Of a DNA stretch of 64,000 nt, positions 60,391 through 64,000 are shown one piece after another. Source of the DNA: Macrotrachela quadricornifera. Taxonomy: Eukaryota > Rotifera > Eurotatoria > Philodinida > Philodinidae. The stretch covers positions 1-64,000 of the forward strand of contig JAJEKB010020632.1 of the NCBI GenBank assembly GCA_022393335.1, given 5' to 3'. The position numbers and the translations under genes were made by a program. The number at the start of each line of letters is the position of its first letter. Within the stretch, counting starts at the first letter, position 1. The notes beneath the pieces were generated by a model. The model did no database searches and was not told the DNA's origin. It saw only the letters and a list, made by a program, of their open reading frames with translations.

Positions 60391-62424
60391 CATACTCATT
60401 CCACTTGTTATTAATAAATAATATTATATTCTGGTTAGAAGATAAGCTTGTTTTTGAACTTTTAATTTTTTTTTGTAGTACGGATATAAAGATCATGAAG
60501 GGGGTTGCTGGTGCTTGCAGGTGATGAAATTGTGTTCATTACACTATTGAATAATATTTTGAATAGAACTATTCAAATTTTATTCTTTCGAAATTTTAAA
60601 TGTTGTGTTGTTATTTTAAACGAATGAAGGTTAGGATCTCGAAATAGTTCATTCGTGTTTTTGTTCTTATATTTAGTGGTTTTCCGATGATGTTAATTTA
60701 GTATTGTTTTAATTGGTTTTTGACGATGTATATGAAAACATATTAGATTGGTTTATGCAATTGTGATGTAGTGGTTGTAGTGGAAATCACGACTGCATTT
60801 GTGTTTCTAGATTGATGTAAAGGGATAATGTTTTGGGATTTAAGTATTCGGTTTTGTTGCGATATGATGGTGTTGCATTTGGTAAGCGTTGGTGAAAATG
60901 GAAGTATAGTAGAATTATACGGTGGAATTATTGTTGTGTTTTTTCAGATGTCGTATGACTATGAAGTTTAAGTGAAAGTTTAGAATTCTAATTTGTTGCA
61001 CGATTGTTATAGAAATAGTGATTGAAAATTGAAAACAGTACTGTGCAAATTGAGAAGATTCTGAATAAAATTTGGAATACGAAAGTGTTTTTTAGTAAAC
61101 GAATGCTGATGATTATTAAAATCTTATGGAAATCACATATATTTACAAGAAAACAGTGAGCGTAAGTTTCAAGTTGAGCTTTTCGGGCTCTCCACCCTCT
61201 TTTAGATACATGCTTCCCTCACAGACACCCTCCATTACAGATCTCTACACTACAAGAAGCTCTCCTTTGCAGCAGATGGAATATAAGAAATGATTGCTAT
61301 TGTTGATCGTCGTTTTCTTCTTCCTGAAGTGTAGCTGCAAACATATGTCTATCAATACAGAGTAGTAACATTATAAAAATATTTAGATTAATTCAGTCCA
61401 TAGCTTATATCAATATGTGAGTTGCACATTTTATTTTATATATGTGTCAGAGTCGAGTGAGATTCAGGTCGAATATAAGTCGAAAGAAATTATTTTTTTA
61501 ACCAGGATTATTTAATTGTACTACTAAAAAAAAAATGTGTTTTGATTAATTTGCTTCATAATTATACTATAAGTGTTTTTAATCAGTTTTTATCTTGGTT
61601 TGAACGATTTCGTTATAGTACCTAATTCAGGAGATGTTTTAAAAATACTTTTGCTTATTTCTACAAAGAAGCAGTAGGATGAGATAAAATGAAAAAGTAT
61701 ACAGAAGACTGCGTTTACTTTGATTAGTTTGTAGCATACTAATGAATCAAAATGATTCGATTTTAATGACAAAGGCTTCATTTCAAATATAAAATATGAC
61801 TTCTATATAGGTACATATAGTTGATCATTGGGAATGACAAAAAGTATAGAATCTCCTATGGAACCAGTGTATTGCAATTAATTTAAAAAAATGAATACGA
61901 AAGAGGGAAGAAACGAAAAGCTGATGCGAAGAACAATGATATTTGTCAATATATATGTGATGCCGTTCAGTTATTTCAGACGTTTTTGAATATAAATGGT
62001 TTTAATTGATATTCCAAATAGTCACCACTTGAATGTAGATCCTAGAATATTATATTTAATGCATAAAATAATAGTGTCTCTATTAAATACAATTAAATGA
62101 AATAAAATCCTTGATAAATATTTCTCAATTTGAATCTTATCCAACATTCGAATGGAATAACGTGTTACTCTGAATTTAAACAAGTTTTTAACTAGATTCT
62201 ATGTTGACATAATTAAAAATATATTTCCTTCAACTAAAAACAAAAACAAACAATATTGAACATGAATTAATTTTTGTTTCGTTTCTTGGGAAATTCCGTC
62301 CTCGTTTAGCGTCGAAGAAAAACGAAATGTCTTTTGTTTTAGAAGATATTTTTTTGATCGCTATAAAGCTGATGATTGCTGATTCTCTTTATCACATTTT
62401 AATAGAATATTATTGAAACATCTG
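60391..62424. other. Intergenic, no gene seen
   Basis: 60480-61130 is unusually T/G-rich on the plus strand compared with the flanks. No open frame or repeat recognised otherwise. Confidence 0.4.
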
Positions 62425-63046
62425 ACAAGGGAACCGCCCGAAATGATTCACCATTTTTGAGCTCATATTTTGAGCATAAGTAGAGAACCCCGAAACTAGC
62501 CTAACCCTAAGAGAATTCGGGCCCGCGCGCCTTTGGGACTGAGTTATAACCGATTTACTAGATTTTTGTCGTAGAGTAGTGGTTTACCTACAAAATTAAA
62601 CTAACGAAATTCAACCTAAAATTTTGTAAATGTAGAGATCTAAGCGCCAGTAAAATATCCTGAAATTTTCATACAAAATGAATGCACCCTTCTTAACATA
62701 TTGAATTTTCAAAAACTGGCGGTTACTCAATAAGATAATTAGCAGAACCTCAATTTATTGTGAAGCCAATATGTTAAGAAGGATGCATTCATTCTGTCTG
62801 AAACTTCGGGGATATTCTAGTGCCGCTTAGGTCTCTTTATGGACCAAATTTCATGTTGAAATTCGTTAATTCGATTTTGTAGGTAAACCATTGTCCTACG
62901 GCAAAAGTCCCGTAAAAAGGTTATAACTCAGCCCCAGAGGGCCATGGATCCGAATCCTTGCTGGACTACGACTAGTGTCGAGGTTCCCTACTTATGCACA
63001 AAGTATGAGCTCAAAAGCGGCGGATCACTTCGGACGGTTCGCTCGT
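62425..63046. repeat. Large fold-back element, arms about 280 bp
   Basis: Arms 62425-62703 and 62767-63046 match over their whole length with many substitutions; for example 'gtggtttacctacaaaat' (about 62580) against 'attttgtaggtaaaccat' (about 62875) and 'acatattg' against 'caatatgt' at the inner ends. Outer end: 'acgagcgaaccgtccgaagt' read inverted from 63046. It is more GC-rich than its surroundings. No coding frame. Confidence 0.88.
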
Positions 63047-63410
63047 AATTCTAAAAGAGATTTACTATACATATACTATTATAGATGGGACATTCCACTA
63101 TTTATTCATGCACAACACTCTTCGATATTAATTGGTTTATGAAATTCCCAAAAACAATCTAGAAACTTTTTGTACGACCTAAGTAGAATAGGTAAAAATA
63201 TCAGAACATTTAGTAAAGACTTATTCTGGTATTTTTTTAAAGAGCTTTTCACGGCGTACTTTTTAAAAGACTTTAAATTTGTCATCAGTTTTTCATATAG
63301 AGATATATCCAAACTAAAATATGTGCACACGTTTTGTGACAACCGGTATTTTATTTAAAACAAACTTCTCATTCTTGTAAAGTGATACAAATAGAACTAT
63401 GAAAAACTGT
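63047..63410. other. 3' flank of the RING-H2 gene
   Basis: Overlapping open frames on both strands (63106-63342 and 63170-63358) have no recognised domain; not called. Confidence 0.4.
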
Positions 63411-63545
63411 TTAAACTTTTGATCTACATGTCGGACACGAATCACTTCCGACTAACCATGCTTGAATGCATTTACGATGAAAGAAATGAGTACAATTTGG
63501 CAAGCCATTGACCGTTTCACCTTTTAAATATGTGTCCATACAGAT
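63411..63545 (-). CDS. RING-H2 zinc finger protein, last exon (partial gene)
   Basis: After a clear acceptor ('ttacatttcag' on the minus strand) the frame reads ICMDTYLKGE, LPNCTHFFHRKCIQAWL, CPTCRSKV and a TAA stop at 63411-63413. This is the bulk of a RING-H2 finger: C-x(14)-C-x-H-x2-H-x2-C-x10-C-x2-C, with the first Cys expected at the end of the previous exon. RING-H2 proteins are E3 ubiquitin ligases that recruit an E2 enzyme (established knowledge). The upstream exons were not found in 63546-64000 and may lie beyond the window. The domain sits at the very C-terminus, common for membrane-anchored RING-H2 ligases. Confidence 0.75.
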   Translation of the reverse strand: MCMDTYLKGETVNGLPNCTHFFHRKCIQAWLVGSDSCPTCRSKV

Positions 63546-64000
63546 CTGAAATGTAAAGCAAAAAAGAAATTTTATTGGAAATACCTACATGAGGAGCGTA
63601 AAGAAAAAAACACGAGTACTAGACACCGTTTTCTTTTATTTTGAGTGAATGTAATTTTAGTTGAAGAAACACACTTATGAATTAATTCGGCGACACTTTG
63701 AAAAGACTCCAGCTGAATCATAGTGAAATAATATTTTTTTGAGCAGAACGAGAAATTTTTCTAAAGAAACCGCTGGAACTTTGATACCTTCTTAAAAAGT
63801 CTATGCTCTACTGTTTATTTTTTTCAACATGAAATCAAATTTAAATATCGTGCATTATGCAGACCATTTCAATATTTTGAAAGTAACATGAATGCATGTT
63901 TACTCTAATTATAAGGATACAGTGAAGAAAAGTACGTTCTAAACGTATGAATTTGTTACGTAGTGAGTGAAAATTAAAAAATAGTTAGAAGGAACAACTT
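63546..64000. other. Probable intron or upstream part of the RING-H2 gene
   Basis: AT-rich. A possible minus-strand donor ('gtatttcc', near 63580) does not fit the phase of the last exon. No coding sequence recognised. Confidence 0.3.

Noticed and set aside
1..64000. tRNA, rRNA, spliced-leader or CRISPR features
   Set aside because: Looked for T-arm type 'ggttcgaatcc' motifs, the bdelloid spliced-leader start and regularly spaced short repeats; none convincing. A tRNA scan would be decisive.

Overview
This window looks like AT-rich nuclear DNA of a small metazoan, most likely a bdelloid rotifer. The pointers are: intron-poor seven-helix receptors in tandem, B-box/coiled-coil/propeller proteins, F-box and RBR ubiquitin ligases with short GT-AG introns (mostly 49-75 bp), two genes that look horizontally acquired (a CmcJ-like Fe(II)/2-oxoglutarate oxygenase and a bacterial-style secreted serine protease), and many decayed transposons. 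The species assignment is inference from gene families; no species-diagnostic sequence was seen.

Layout. Positions 1-9270 hold no convincing gene but are crowded with fold-back (inverted-repeat) elements at about 1.8, 2.4, 3.45, 5.3, 6.65, 8.16 and 8.8 kb. A five-exon gene with two duplicated RING-like cassettes follows (9602-11319); its first intron has been enlarged by a probable inverted-repeat insertion. Next come a B-box/coiled-coil/propeller gene (minus, 13189-14502), a LINE reverse-transcriptase relic (about 15.73-15.90 kb), and two paralogous rhodopsin-like receptors (minus, 17112-18074 and 20769-21770). A 120-bp Tc1/mariner-type MITE (24.8 kb) and a decayed Tc1-like transposon with long inverted ends (about 25.54-26.93 kb) precede a claudin-like four-helix gene (28150-28740) and an unknown multi-helix membrane protein (minus, 32117-33025).

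From 33.9 to 37.4 kb lies a small graveyard: a SWIM zinc-finger fragment of a probable Mutator-like transposase, a receptor 3' fragment with a frameshift at the TM7 motif, and a full receptor pseudogene with frameshifts and stops. The CmcJ-like oxygenase (minus, 38320-39159, possibly with a small upstream exon) and a three-exon F-box gene (minus, 42592-44335) follow. The 44.5-45.75 kb stretch is satellite-like and includes a hAT-like GC-rich element. A six-exon RBR E3 ligase with an N-terminal USP8_dimer-like region spans 49048-50779 (minus). A trypsin-like secreted protease is at 55971-56933. The right end carries a broken piggyBac transposase, a 96-bp satellite, a 74-bp-arm hairpin, a second large fold-back sharing its termini with the 5.3-kb one, and the last exon of a RING-H2 gene (63411-63545, minus).

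The live genes fall into three themes: environmental sensing (receptors), ubiquitin tagging (two-cassette RING gene, F-box, RBR and RING-H2), and acquired enzymes. The exon models were checked by hand for reading-phase continuity; no homology search could be run.
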